Positions 25,936 to 34,939 of a stretch of DNA of 64,000 nt are shown piece by piece. Every line of letters begins with the position of its first letter. The first letter of the stretch is position 1. The notes under the pieces are model-generated. The model saw nothing but the letters and a program-made list of their open reading frames with translations, ran no database searches and had not been told where the DNA came from. Source of the stretch: JALYGY01 sp963800975 (GTDB taxonomy: Bacteria > Actinomycetota > Rubrobacteria > Rubrobacterales > Rubrobacteraceae); assembly GCA_963800975.1 (NCBI GenBank), contig CAWDDB010000013.1, positions 186,001-250,000 on the forward strand, given 5' to 3'. Both the position numbers and the translations under genes were made by a program.

Positions 25936-26863
25936 CGCCGTTGCGCTCGCTCAAGTGGGAGGACCAGGTCAGCCCGTCTCTCAACTGCTCCAGCTCTTCG
26001 ATCCGAACCTTCACCCCGTCACCCATCCTCAGGAACAACCCTGCCACGACTGCCTCGACCAGACCCATGCCGGCAAGGAGCGAGTCGAAGGGGGAAGGCG
26101 CCTCGACACTAGAGGTGAGGATGCAATCGGCGACGTCCGCGGCCGGCGACAGCCAGGGGTCGGTAAACAGGATCACGGTCGCGTGGCGCTTCGCCGCCAT
26201 GCGGGCGAAGTTGACCGTGTCGTTCTGGTAACGGCGGTAGTCGAAGACGACCACCGTGTCCCGTCGCGAGAGATCCATAAGCTCGTCGCTGCGCGAGCTC
26301 GCCTCTTCGTTAATGAAGGCGGCCCCCGGCCTTAGCATGCGCAAGTGGGCCAGCAAATAGTAGGCGAGCACCTGGCTGAAGCGCCCGCCGGTGCATAGTA
26401 TCCGCCCGCGCGTGCTGGCCAATCGGTCGACCACGGCCTCGAATTCAACGGCAGGAAGGTTGCGGAACGTCGTTTCGAGCGCCTCAATGAAGGTCCGCGA
26501 ACTAGAGCCGAGGACTCCGGCCCCGTCCCGTCCTTGTGGACGACGTTCGTAGAGGGAGAGCGGCGAACTGATTCGGGCCTGAATCTCCTCGCGCAATGCG
26601 CGCTGGAAGTTTGGGTAACTGTCGAAGCCGAGCTTCTTGACGAAGCGCACAACGCTCGGCGCACTAACCTCGGCGCGTTCGGACAGCTCCGCAATCGTCT
26701 CCAGTCCGGCTATCGGGTAAGCCGCGAGCAACACGCGGGCCACCTTCTTTTCCGCCCCCGTGAGTTGTCCTGCGAGCTGACGTACCAGCTCCCCGACTGA
26801 AGGGACCGTGTCTTCCGAACCGTGCGTTCTATCCAAGTCGGGCGCCCCCTCTACATGCCGCAA
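25916..26863 (-). CDS. MurR/RpiR-family transcriptional regulator
   Basis: A 315-residue regulator. The N-terminal HTH_6 domain is LTGAEKKVARVLLAAYP followed by ETIAELSERAEVSAPSVVRFVKKLGFDSYPNFQ. The SIS domain spans about residues 140-290: RILCTGGRFSQVLAYYLLAHL, RRDTVVVFDYRRYQNDTVNFAR. SIS domains usually bind phosphosugars; here the neighbours are an amine/amino-acid catabolic set. The TTG 26863 start is uncertain. It is divergent from the ABC transporter operon and probably controls it through the palindrome just upstream. Confidence 0.88.
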   Translation of the reverse strand: MRHVEGAPDLDRTHGSEDTVPSVGELVRQLAGQLTGAEKKVARVLLAAYPIAGLETIAELSERAEVSAPSVVRFVKKLGFDSYPNFQRALREEIQARISSPLSLYERRPQGRDGAGVLGSSSRTFIEALETTFRNLPAVEFEAVVDRLASTRGRILCTGGRFSQVLAYYLLAHLRMLRPGAAFINEEASSRSDELMDLSRRDTVVVFDYRRYQNDTVNFARMAAKRHATVILFTDPWLSPAADVADCILTSSVEAPSPFDSLLAGMGLVEAVVAGLFLRMGDGVKVRIEELEQLRDGLTWSSHLSERNGGGDDAN

Positions 26864-26865
26864 TC

Positions 26866-26892
26866 GTGTAATGAATATTATAGCATTGACAC
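26866..26892. promoter_or_regulatory. Candidate RpiR operator
   Basis: GTGTAATG (26866-26873) and CATTGACAC (26884-26892) form an inverted repeat with one extra base in the right arm around an AT-rich centre. It lies between the divergent RpiR and permease genes. Confidence 0.4.
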
Positions 26893-26938
26893 AGATAGCC
26901 GCGATACGTATGATTCTTTACACAACGCCACAAGGAGG

Positions 26939-28066
26939 ATGGACAAACCCGTGACGGTTCAACCGCCCCTAAAGGTCTGGAGGAAAACTCCTCGAGTACG
27001 GGCGCTGGTTGGGGCGGGGTTTCTGATCGGTCCACTGCTGGTCGTCGTACTCCTCGCGCAGACTCTGGCCGGCGCGGCACAACAGCGCATACTCCTCAAT
27101 TTTCTGATCGCCCTCGTGGCGGTTGTAGGCATCGGAATCTTCGTCGGCAACACTGGGATCTTAAGCTTTGGGCACGTCACCTTCATGGGTCTTGGCGCTT
27201 ATCTCGGGAGCTTGCTCACCATGTCCCCCGTGATAAAAAAGTCGGCCCTGCCTCAGCTCCCCGGCTGGCTCACCAAAATCGAGCTAGGTCTGTTGCCGGC
27301 GCTCGCGATAACGATGGCGTCTGTCGGTGTTGTGGCGTTTCTTATCGGGCTCGTGATCTGCAGGCTCTCTGGTTCTAGTGCCGCGATCGCCACTCTCGGG
27401 TGGCTGATTATCGTGTACGTCGTCTTGATCGGCGCCGCCGACTTTACGCGCGGCAGCCAGACTTTTTACGGCGTCCCGGGCGACGTCAACGTCTAGGTCG
27501 CGGCCGGTGCGGCCATCGTGGCCATCGTGCTGGCCAAGGTGTTCAGGGAGACCTCGGTCGGGCTGCAGCTGAGGGCGGCCCGAGAAGACGAACACGCCGC
27601 GCGCTCGATGGGCGTCGACGTGTTCCGGACCCGACTGGTCGCCTGGACCTTCAGCGCGATGGTCGTAGCCGCAAGCGGCGTTTTGCTCGCCCAGTCGTTG
27701 CGCGCCTTCTCTCCCAAGGAGTTCTACTTGGTTCAGACGTTCGCGCTGCTGGCCATGCTTATCGTCGGAGGAATTAACACCGTGACGGGGGCTGTCGCGG
27801 GAACCGCCCTCATCACGCTCTTGACCGAAATATTGCGTCGCGTACAGGAGGGTCCGGTCATCCTCGGCATCGACCTTCCGCAGCTCTTCGGACTCTCCCA
27901 GATCGGGATCGCGCTCGCGATCTTGGCCGTCATGTATTGGCGTCGCGAGGGGCTGTTCCCCTTCGAGCTGGACGAGATGGTGTTGCTCTCGCGTTCCGAT
28001 GAGGATGGCCCACCCACCGATCCGCCAGCTCGGACGTCGGCAGCGCGGGGACGGACCACGGCGTGA
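26939..28066 (+). pseudogene. LivM-type branched-chain ABC permease interrupted by an in-frame TAG
   Basis: Inner-membrane permease of the branched-chain amino-acid uptake family. The first part (IGIFVGNTGILSFGHVTFMGLGAYLG and later segments) ends at TAG 27494-27496. The same frame resumes immediately with VAAGAAIVAIVLAKVFRETSVGLQLRAAREDEHAARSMG, the conserved LivM loop, and runs to 28066. Only the one stop codon breaks a full-length gene of about 370 codons, with no frame change. Restart at GTG 27518 could give a C-terminal half. The upstream AAGGAGG touches ATG 26939, so GTG 26951 may be the real start. Single-base mutation, readthrough and base-call error are all possible. Confidence 0.8.
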
Positions 28067-28896
28067 GCAACGAGAGCACTAGCGGGCTGGTCGCGGCCGA
28101 CATCAGCAAGAGCTTCGCGGGACTTCAAGCCCTCGACGGTGTCAGCTTGAACCTCGGACCGGCTGAGATCGTCGGGCTCATCGGCCCCAACGGCTCGGGG
28201 AAGACGACGCTGCTCAACGTCGTCTCCGGTGTTTTGCCGCCGACCAACGGACGGGTAGTGCTCGACGGCGAAGACATCACGTCCCTGCCGCCTCACCGGG
28301 TAGCGCGCCACGGCGTGGGACGCACCTTCCAGAACATCCGGTTGTTCGGCGAGCTGTCCGTGGCCGACAACGCCGAGGTCGCGGCCGTGTCCGGAAGCCG
28401 GAGGTCGGCCGCGGTGCGCGAGGTAGCGGTCAACGCCTTGGCCCAGATGCACCTCGAGTCTGTGGCGCACCGGATCGCTTCGACGTTGCCATATGCGGCG
28501 CAGCGCAGGCTCGAAATAGCGCGAGCCCTCGCGATGGGACCGAGGTATCTGCTGCTCGACGAACCGGCGGCGGGGATGAACCGGGTCGAATCGGATCAAC
28601 TCCTGGAAAGCATCAGGAAGATCCGCTCCGAGCATGGCATCGGCGTGCTAGTCATCGACCACGACCTTGGCCTGATCATGAGATTGTGCGATCGAGTCGT
28701 CGTGCTCAATCAAGGCCAACGCATCGCCGAAGGCCTGCCCAACGAGGTGCAGGAGTCCCCCGCTGTCGTCGAAGCCTACCTTGGGCGGAGACGAGCCCAG
28801 GAGCGGCCGATCACCGAGAACTCGGAGGAGAGCAATGGTGCCAGACGGGATGCAGTTCGGGAGCCAAACGAGGAGGAGCGTTGTGAAGATAGCTAA
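28063..28896 (+). CDS. ABC transporter ATP-binding protein, LivG type
   Basis: A 277-residue ATPase of the branched-chain amino-acid transporter family. Walker A GPNGSGKTTLLN, the LivG-type insert VARHGVGRTFQNIRLFGELSV, a degenerate signature LPYAAQRRLEIARALA and Walker B YLLLDEPAAGMN. GTG 28063 overlaps the permease stop. The C-terminal 35 residues are a hydrophilic Glu/Arg-rich extension that overlaps the start of the next gene by 14 bases. Confidence 0.93.
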   Translation: MSNESTSGLVAADISKSFAGLQALDGVSLNLGPAEIVGLIGPNGSGKTTLLNVVSGVLPPTNGRVVLDGEDITSLPPHRVARHGVGRTFQNIRLFGELSVADNAEVAAVSGSRRSAAVREVAVNALAQMHLESVAHRIASTLPYAAQRRLEIARALAMGPRYLLLDEPAAGMNRVESDQLLESIRKIRSEHGIGVLVIDHDLGLIMRLCDRVVVLNQGQRIAEGLPNEVQESPAVVEAYLGRRRAQERPITENSEESNGARRDAVREPNEEERCEDS

Positions 28897-30070
28897 GGTC
28901 GCCATCGTGGCCGCCCTCATGGCCCTGGTCGCGGCGGCTTGCGGCACCGGCTCTGGGGGAGGGGGCGGCGGGGACGAAGGTTCCGGAACGTTGAAGATCG
29001 GCGTCGCGACGGCGCAGACCGGATTCTTGGCTCCCTACGACCAACCGTCGCTCAGAGGCTTCCGCATTAAGGTGGACGAGCTCAACAGGAACGGGGGCAT
29101 CGACGGCAAGAAGATCGAACTGGACATCAAGGACACACAGTCGGACCCCGCCCAAACAGCGGTTGCGGCCCAGGAGTTGATCGACTCCGGCATACAGGTA
29201 CTCGTTACGCCGTGCGACGCCGACCCGTCGATTGCGGCCGGGCAGATCGCCCAAGAGGCGCAGATACCGACGATCTCGCTGTGCGCGTCGACCCCGACGC
29301 TCCCGCCCGCCGTCGGCGACTTCATGTTCAGCAATTTCCCGGGCGACAACTTCCAAGCCTGGGCTGCCGCGAATTACGCGCGCGAGCAGGGGTACGAGAC
29401 CGCCTATGTCCTTAAGTCACCGGACACCGCGTACACGGAGAAGCTGCCCGAGTACTTTGTCGAGGCGTTCGAGGGGCAGGGCGGCAAGGTCGTCGGGGTC
29501 AGTGACTACACGCTCGGGCAGCAAAACTTCGGGGCCGTGGTCACGCGCATCGAGAAGCTCGATCCCCCGCCCGATGTCATTGAGACCGCCGCCTACGAAC
29601 CGGACTTTCCCGCGTTTATCAAGCAGTTGCGGGGAGCCGGCGTGCAGACCCCGATCTTGGGTGCCGACGCAATCGACACTCCAACGACCTTCGCGCTCGG
29701 CGACGTCGTAAACGGGGTCGTCTTTACCACCGCCGGGTTCGCCAAACCGGGAAATCCCATGGATGAATTTAACAAGAAGTACGTCGAGGAGTACGGCGAG
29801 GAGCCCGGAACCATCTACGCGCCGATTGGCTACGATCTCGGCATTGTCATAGAGGAGGCGGTCAAGGCCACCGGTGGGGACACGTCACCACAGGCGTTGC
29901 GCGATGCCATCGCGTCGCTAGAGGATGTTCAGGGCGTCACGTCCTCGATCACCTACAAGGGCTCCAACGGCATGCCAATCCGCGACAGCTACTTGATCGA
30001 GATTGTCGACGGCCAGAGGGAGCTGCTTGAGGTCATCGAGCCGCGCCCAGAGGAAGTGCCGAAACCGTGA
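28883..30070 (+). CDS. ABC transporter substrate-binding lipoprotein (LivJ/K type)
   Basis: A 395-residue periplasmic-binding-fold lipoprotein. GTG 28883 follows AGGAGG; the signal peptide ends at a lipobox-like AAAC, followed by a Gly/Ser linker. Fold markers of the branched-chain (Peripla_BP_6) family: LKIGVATAQTGFLAPYDQPSLRGF, LNRNGGIDGKKIELDIKDTQSDPAQTA, and YAPIGYDLGIVIEEAVKATGG near the C-terminus. It sits between livG- and livF-type genes. Ligand could be an amino acid, amide or other small solute; the surrounding catabolic genes suggest an amine-containing compound. Confidence 0.93.
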   Translation: MKIAKVAIVAALMALVAAACGTGSGGGGGGDEGSGTLKIGVATAQTGFLAPYDQPSLRGFRIKVDELNRNGGIDGKKIELDIKDTQSDPAQTAVAAQELIDSGIQVLVTPCDADPSIAAGQIAQEAQIPTISLCASTPTLPPAVGDFMFSNFPGDNFQAWAAANYAREQGYETAYVLKSPDTAYTEKLPEYFVEAFEGQGGKVVGVSDYTLGQQNFGAVVTRIEKLDPPPDVIETAAYEPDFPAFIKQLRGAGVQTPILGADAIDTPTTFALGDVVNGVVFTTAGFAKPGNPMDEFNKKYVEEYGEEPGTIYAPIGYDLGIVIEEAVKATGGDTSPQALRDAIASLEDVQGVTSSITYKGSNGMPIRDSYLIEIVDGQRELLEVIEPRPEEVPKP

Positions 30071-30082
30071 GGGAGGAGAGGG

Positions 30083-30802
30083 TTGGCGCTCCTTGAAATA
30101 ACCGGTCTACACGTCTCCTATGGCGTGGTGCGCGCCGTACGGGACCTGAGCCTTAGGGTCGATCCCGGCGAGATCATCGTACTGCTCGGGGCCAACGGGG
30201 CAGGCAAGACGTCGACCTTGCAGACGATCGCTGGACTGCTGAAGCCCGCAGCCGGAAGCGTACTATTCGAGGGACGTCCGATCGGAGGTCTTGCGCCAGA
30301 GACGATCGTGAGACGCGGCGTGACTCTGACGCCAGAAGGACGTCAAGTCTTTGCCGGCTTGACGGTGATGGAGAACCTTCGGCTCGGGGCGGCCACCTGC
30401 CGGGAAAAATCGGAGGTCGCACGACGCCGGCAAGGCGTGTTCGAACTCTTCCCGATACTTGAGCAGCGTTGCGACCAACCGGGAGGGACGCTGTCGGGCG
30501 GCGAGCAGCAACAACTCGCCATGGGACGGTCGTTGATGTCCGCGCCTAAGCTGCTGCTACTCGACGAGCCCTCGCTTGGGCTAGCGCCGCAGATCGTTGA
30601 CCGCATATTCGATCTCATCGCCGAGCTACGCCGCCAGGGGATAACGATTCTGCTCGTGGAACAAAACGTCGACCTTGCCCTGGCCATCGCCGACCGGGGG
30701 TACGTGCTGTCAACGGGCGAGCTCGTGCTCGAGGGCACGGCCGCGCATTTGCGCGCATCGAGCGACGTAGAACGCACCTACCTCGGAATCGGGACGGCTT
30801 AG
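30083..30802 (+). CDS. ABC transporter ATP-binding protein, LivF type
   Basis: A 239-residue second ATPase of the transporter. Walker A GANGAGKTSTLQTIAGLL, TPEGRQVFAGLTVMENL (LivF marker), signature LSGGEQQQLAMGRSLM and Walker B LLLLDEPSLGLAP. TTG 30083 is preceded by GGGAGGAGAG. The stop is directly followed by the ATG of the LivH-type permease, so the genes are tightly coupled. Confidence 0.93.
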   Translation: MALLEITGLHVSYGVVRAVRDLSLRVDPGEIIVLLGANGAGKTSTLQTIAGLLKPAAGSVLFEGRPIGGLAPETIVRRGVTLTPEGRQVFAGLTVMENLRLGAATCREKSEVARRRQGVFELFPILEQRCDQPGGTLSGGEQQQLAMGRSLMSAPKLLLLDEPSLGLAPQIVDRIFDLIAELRRQGITILLVEQNVDLALAIADRGYVLSTGELVLEGTAAHLRASSDVERTYLGIGTA

Positions 30803-31690
30803 ATGGAACAATTCGCTCAGCAGTTCGTCAACGCGGTGAGCCTGGGCGGGGTCTACGCCCTCCTCGCGCTCGGGCTAGCCATGGTTTTCTCCATCATGGG
30901 CCTCATCAACTTTGCCCACGGGGAGTTGATGACGATTGGTGGCTATGCGTTGTTCTTCACGCTGACCGCTGGGTTGTCCTTTGGGCTCGCCGCGCTAGTC
31001 GCCATCGCCGTTGCCGCACTCGCGGCCGTGCTGATGGAGCGCGTAGCGTTTCGTCCCGTGCGGGGGGCAGGGGCCGCGACGTTGTTGCTGACGAGCTTCG
31101 CCGTCAGCATAATCCTGCAGATTCTCTTTCAGAACCTGATCTCGGCTCGGCCGAAGGTGGTTCGCATCCCCGAGTTCCTGTCGGGCGCGATCGAGGTGGG
31201 TTCTTTCCACCTCTCGGTCATAAGCGCGACATCGATCGGCGTGACGGCCGTGATGCTTGTGGCTTTGGTCGTGTTCTTGCGTCGAACGTTGGTCGGGATC
31301 GCAATGCGTGCCGCGGCCGAGAACTTCTCGGCCACCCGGCTCATGGGCGTCGGGGCGAACCGCGTGGTCGCGACGGCATTTGCGCTCTCGGGGATCCTGG
31401 CGGGCGTGTCGGCCATACTGTGGGTCGCTCAACGGGGCTCGGTCGACCCGCTGATGGGCCTACTCCCCGTCCTGAAGGCGTTCATCGCGGTGGTGGTAGG
31501 GGGGCTCGGTAGCCTAACAGGGGCTGTGGCGGGCGGCTTCTTGCTCGGCTTTATCGAGGTGACGTTACAGGCGACGTTGCCGGGCAGCTTGCTGCCGTTC
31601 ACGGATGCCTTCGCGTTGTCGTTGGTCATCGCCGTGCTGCTAGTCCGGCCGCAGGGTCTGCTCGGCCGACCTGCGGAGCGTGTCGCGTGA
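30803..31690 (+). CDS. ABC transporter permease, LivH type
   Basis: A 295-residue inner-membrane permease: LGGVYALLALGLAMVFSIMGLINFAHGELMTIGGY is the LivH hallmark, followed by RPVRGAGAATLLLTSFAVSIILQ and GLGSLTGAVAGGFLLGFIE. About eight hydrophobic segments. It completes a five-part transporter (M-G-K-F-H order); its LivM partner carries a stop codon, which may make the system non-functional. Confidence 0.93.
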   Translation: MEQFAQQFVNAVSLGGVYALLALGLAMVFSIMGLINFAHGELMTIGGYALFFTLTAGLSFGLAALVAIAVAALAAVLMERVAFRPVRGAGAATLLLTSFAVSIILQILFQNLISARPKVVRIPEFLSGAIEVGSFHLSVISATSIGVTAVMLVALVVFLRRTLVGIAMRAAAENFSATRLMGVGANRVVATAFALSGILAGVSAILWVAQRGSVDPLMGLLPVLKAFIAVVVGGLGSLTGAVAGGFLLGFIEVTLQATLPGSLLPFTDAFALSLVIAVLLVRPQGLLGRPAERVA

Positions 31691-31725
31691 TCAAGCCGGC
31701 CGTCGAGATCTAGAGGAGGAAAGCC

Positions 31726-33267
31726 ATGGAAGGATTGCGTAAAGACGCCATCGTGGTCGGGGGAGGGCACAACGGGCTCGTCGCGGCGTTCTACCTCGCA
31801 CGGGCTGGCAAGAACGTTACCGTGCTCGAGAGACGGTCGATAGTGGGTGGTGCTGCGGTGACCGAGGAACTCTTCCCTGGTTACCGCATCTCGAGTTGTT
31901 CTTACGTGTTGTGGATGCTCCAGTCTAAGGTTCGCGACGATATGAAGCTCATCGAGCGTGGGCTGAAGTGGCATTCGCTCGATCCACAGCAAATAGATCT
32001 GTACCCCGATGGCTCGTACCTGCAGTGGTGGAATGACTCACAGAAAACCCGCGAGATCGTCGAGGCAATCAGCCCGAAAGACGCCGATAGCTTGGAGGCG
32101 TGGGGCGAATTCTGGGGTCGCGCGGGCAAGCTCGTCTTTCCTTTCCTCATGACCGACCAACCAACGATGGACGAGGTGCGCGAGCACGCCCGGTCGATAG
32201 GCGAGGAGGATCTGCTGGACAAGTTGCTTACCTCCTCGATCGCGGACGTGTGCCACGAGTTCTTCGAAGATCCCCGGGTCATGGCTGCGTTGGTTCAGGT
32301 CGAGGACATCGGCGATCCGTGGTACCCCGGCTCGGCGTGGTTGGAAACCTATTATCAGACTCCGCAGTTCTTCGATTACGGTTTCGGGGTGGCCGAAGGT
32401 GGCATGGGCCGCGTCACCCAGCTCATGGCACAAGCTTGCCTAGAATTGGGAGTCGAGATCCATACAGACGCGAAGGTCACGAGGATCACGACAGATGGCA
32501 ACGGACACGCCACGGGCGTGGTCGTCAATGACGAGTGGGAGATTGCCTCTGAGCTGGTCGTCGTAAATGCTGACCCCAAGCAGACTTTCCTGAAGATGAT
32601 GGAGCCGGAGGAGGTTCCCCCCGACTTCCGCGCGTGGATCGAAAGCCTTACGTCCGACACGGGATACTACAAGTGGCACGGCGTGATCGATGAGTTGCCC
32701 GACATCTCGCGCTATCTTGGTCGCCCCGGCACCCCCGACGAAGTCGCATACATCCACATCGCCCCCGGCCTAGAGTGGTATAAGCGCACCATCGATGAGT
32801 GCCGAGCCGGCCAGATTCCGTCCGAACCGATCATCCACATGCAGTTGCCGACGGTGCACGATCCGACCCTGACCCGCGAGCCTGGTCACATTGTGTCAAT
32901 GTGGGTTTTGTATGCTCCTGCGAAGCTCGCCGAAGGTGCTTGGCCGGAACGGCGCGCGGAAGCCGAAGCCCGCCTCATCGACTACGTGAACGAGTACATC
33001 CCGAATTTCAAGAGCGCGATAAAGGAGAGCATGCTGTTCACGCCCTGGGACCTTGAGCGGCGTAAGGCGCTCCCGAACGGCAGCATTCGGCACATCGATG
33101 TCCTTCCCGACCGCCAATTCCTTACCGACCGGGTACCCTACGAGACGCCCATTGCGGGCATGTGGATGTGCGGCTGCAGCACACATCCAAGCGGTGAAGT
33201 GTCTGGCGCCAACGGACACAACTGCGCGAACGCTATCCTCCGCAAGGAAGGCAAGTCGACCGCTTAA
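31726..33267 (+). CDS. Phytoene-desaturase-like FAD oxidoreductase, copy 1
   Basis: A 513-residue flavoprotein of the NAD(P)/FAD amine-oxidase/phytoene-desaturase-like group (PYROXD2-like). FAD fold AIVVGGGHNGLVAAFYLARAGKNVTVLERR with GGAAVTEELFPGY; mid-protein YGFGVAEGGMGRVTQLMAQAC; C-terminal MWMCGCSTHPSGEVSGANGHNCA closes the FAD site. No carotenoid genes are near, so the role is probably oxidation of an amine or amino-acid-derived compound carried by the adjacent transporter. ATG 31726 follows AGAGGAGG. Next to a paralogue at 33377. Confidence 0.88.
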   Translation: MEGLRKDAIVVGGGHNGLVAAFYLARAGKNVTVLERRSIVGGAAVTEELFPGYRISSCSYVLWMLQSKVRDDMKLIERGLKWHSLDPQQIDLYPDGSYLQWWNDSQKTREIVEAISPKDADSLEAWGEFWGRAGKLVFPFLMTDQPTMDEVREHARSIGEEDLLDKLLTSSIADVCHEFFEDPRVMAALVQVEDIGDPWYPGSAWLETYYQTPQFFDYGFGVAEGGMGRVTQLMAQACLELGVEIHTDAKVTRITTDGNGHATGVVVNDEWEIASELVVVNADPKQTFLKMMEPEEVPPDFRAWIESLTSDTGYYKWHGVIDELPDISRYLGRPGTPDEVAYIHIAPGLEWYKRTIDECRAGQIPSEPIIHMQLPTVHDPTLTREPGHIVSMWVLYAPAKLAEGAWPERRAEAEARLIDYVNEYIPNFKSAIKESMLFTPWDLERRKALPNGSIRHIDVLPDRQFLTDRVPYETPIAGMWMCGCSTHPSGEVSGANGHNCANAILRKEGKSTA

Positions 33268-33376
33268 ATGGCAACCCCGGTGGGGGAGAAAAGCTGGTAC
33301 TACGGATGCGAATTTCGTCGTCAGCAAGGACGGTTGCGTGAATAAACCGACCGTGCAGTCTAGAGGGAGGTAAGGT

Positions 33377-34939
33377 ATGGAAGGATCACGTCGAGACGCT
33401 ATCATCGTCGGGGGAGGCCACAACGGGCTCGTCGCGGCATTCTACCTGGCGAGCGCAGGGCTCGAGGTCACGGTACTCGAACGGCGAGACTTCGTCGGAG
33501 GGGCTTGCGCGACCGAAGAGTTGTTCGAGGGCTACCGTATCTCGAGCTGCTCGTATGTATGCTGGATGCTGCAGTCCCAGGTCATCGAGGATATGCAACT
33601 GCGTCGACGGGGATTCGAGTACAAGGTGCTCGATCCGATCCAGTTCAATCCCTACCGGGATGGCTCCCACCTCTTCTACTGGATGGACGACGAAAGGACG
33701 CGGGAAGAACTCAGCCGTCTCAACGAGCGCGACGCCCAAAACTACGTCGAATACAACAAATTCTGGTCGCGCGCGGCTGGCCTGGTCAATCACTTCATCC
33801 TCAAGGACCCGCCGACGCTCGCGGAGGTCATAGACTACGCTCGCGAACAGGGCGAGGAGGAGCTTGTCGAGTGGCTGCTCACCCACTCGGTCGCCGACGT
33901 GTGCGACATGTACTTCGAGGACACGAGGATAAAGGCCTCGCTCGTGCAGATCGAGGACATCGGTGATCCGTGGGCGCCTGGGAGCGCCTGGGCCGAGGCC
34001 TACTTCCATTGCAGCGAGTTCACGGATCTGGGTGGCTACGCGGTGGTCAAGGGCGGCATGGGTACGATCACAGCGTCCATGGCCGAGGCCTGCCGCGAAC
34101 AAGGCGTCGAACTTCGCACGGGGGCCGAGGTCGAGGAGATCCTGGTGGACGATGGGCGGGTACGAGGCGTGCGGCTTGCCTCGGGGGAGGCGATTGAGGC
34201 CGACCTGGTGCTTTCGAATGCCGATCCCAAACGTACCTTCCTCAAGCTAATGAATCGGGATTCTTTGCCGGCCGACTTCCGCACCCGCGTCGAGAACTTG
34301 TCGACCAAGACCTCTTACCTGAAATTCCACGCGATCATGGATCGACCCCCGGACACCTCGCGCTACCTCGGGCGCGAGCCGAAGCCCGAAGAGGTCGGCT
34401 ACATCCACATCGCGCCGTCACTCGAACACTACCGCACGGCGTACGAACAGATCCGCGCCGGCGAACCGGCGAGCGAGCCGATCGTGCACGTTCAGATACC
34501 CAGCAACTACGACACGACCCTGACGGACCGCGAAGGCCACATCGTGTCGATCTGGGCCCTTTACGCGCCGCCCAAGCTGGCTCGCGGCACCTGGGAGGAG
34601 CGCCGCGAGGAGGTCGGCAACGCGCTAATCGACTACGTTGCCGAGTTCGTACCGAACTTCCGGAAGGACATACGGGAGTGGAGGCTCTTTACGCCGGCCG
34701 ATCTCGAGGAGCGAGTTGGCCTGACCGACGGCAACATCAGGCACCTCGACGTTCTGCCCGGCCAGTTCATGAGCCAGAGGCCCATGCCCGGCGCCGGGTA
34801 CTCGACACCCATAGAGGGCCTGTACCTCTGCGGGTCCGGCACGCACCCGGCCGGCGAGGTCTCGGGCGCTCCGGGCCACAACGCTGCTCGGGCCGTGTTG
34901 CGCGGGGTGGAGTCTGAGGTCAAGAAAGTAGCCTCGTGA
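33377..34939 (+). CDS. Phytoene-desaturase-like FAD oxidoreductase, copy 2
   Basis: A 520-residue paralogue of the gene just upstream, colinear throughout: AIIVGGGHNGLVAAFYLASAGLEVTVLERR, GGACATEELFEGYRISSCSYV, GGYAVVKGGMGTITASMAEAC and LYLCGSGTHPAGEVSGAPGHNA. Both genes begin MEG, each follows an AGAGGGAGG/AGAGGAGG ribosome site, and both keep the WMLQSQV/K segment, indicating tandem duplication followed by divergence. They may be two steps of one pathway or subunits of one enzyme. The stop overlaps the GTG of the next gene. Confidence 0.88.
   Translation: MEGSRRDAIIVGGGHNGLVAAFYLASAGLEVTVLERRDFVGGACATEELFEGYRISSCSYVCWMLQSQVIEDMQLRRRGFEYKVLDPIQFNPYRDGSHLFYWMDDERTREELSRLNERDAQNYVEYNKFWSRAAGLVNHFILKDPPTLAEVIDYAREQGEEELVEWLLTHSVADVCDMYFEDTRIKASLVQIEDIGDPWAPGSAWAEAYFHCSEFTDLGGYAVVKGGMGTITASMAEACREQGVELRTGAEVEEILVDDGRVRGVRLASGEAIEADLVLSNADPKRTFLKLMNRDSLPADFRTRVENLSTKTSYLKFHAIMDRPPDTSRYLGREPKPEEVGYIHIAPSLEHYRTAYEQIRAGEPASEPIVHVQIPSNYDTTLTDREGHIVSIWALYAPPKLARGTWEERREEVGNALIDYVAEFVPNFRKDIREWRLFTPADLEERVGLTDGNIRHLDVLPGQFMSQRPMPGAGYSTPIEGLYLCGSGTHPAGEVSGAPGHNAARAVLRGVESEVKKVAS

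Noticed and set aside
33377..34939. Carotenoid biosynthesis role for the two desaturase-like genes
   Set aside because: No crtB, crtE or related genes nearby; the neighbours are transport and amine/amide catabolism.
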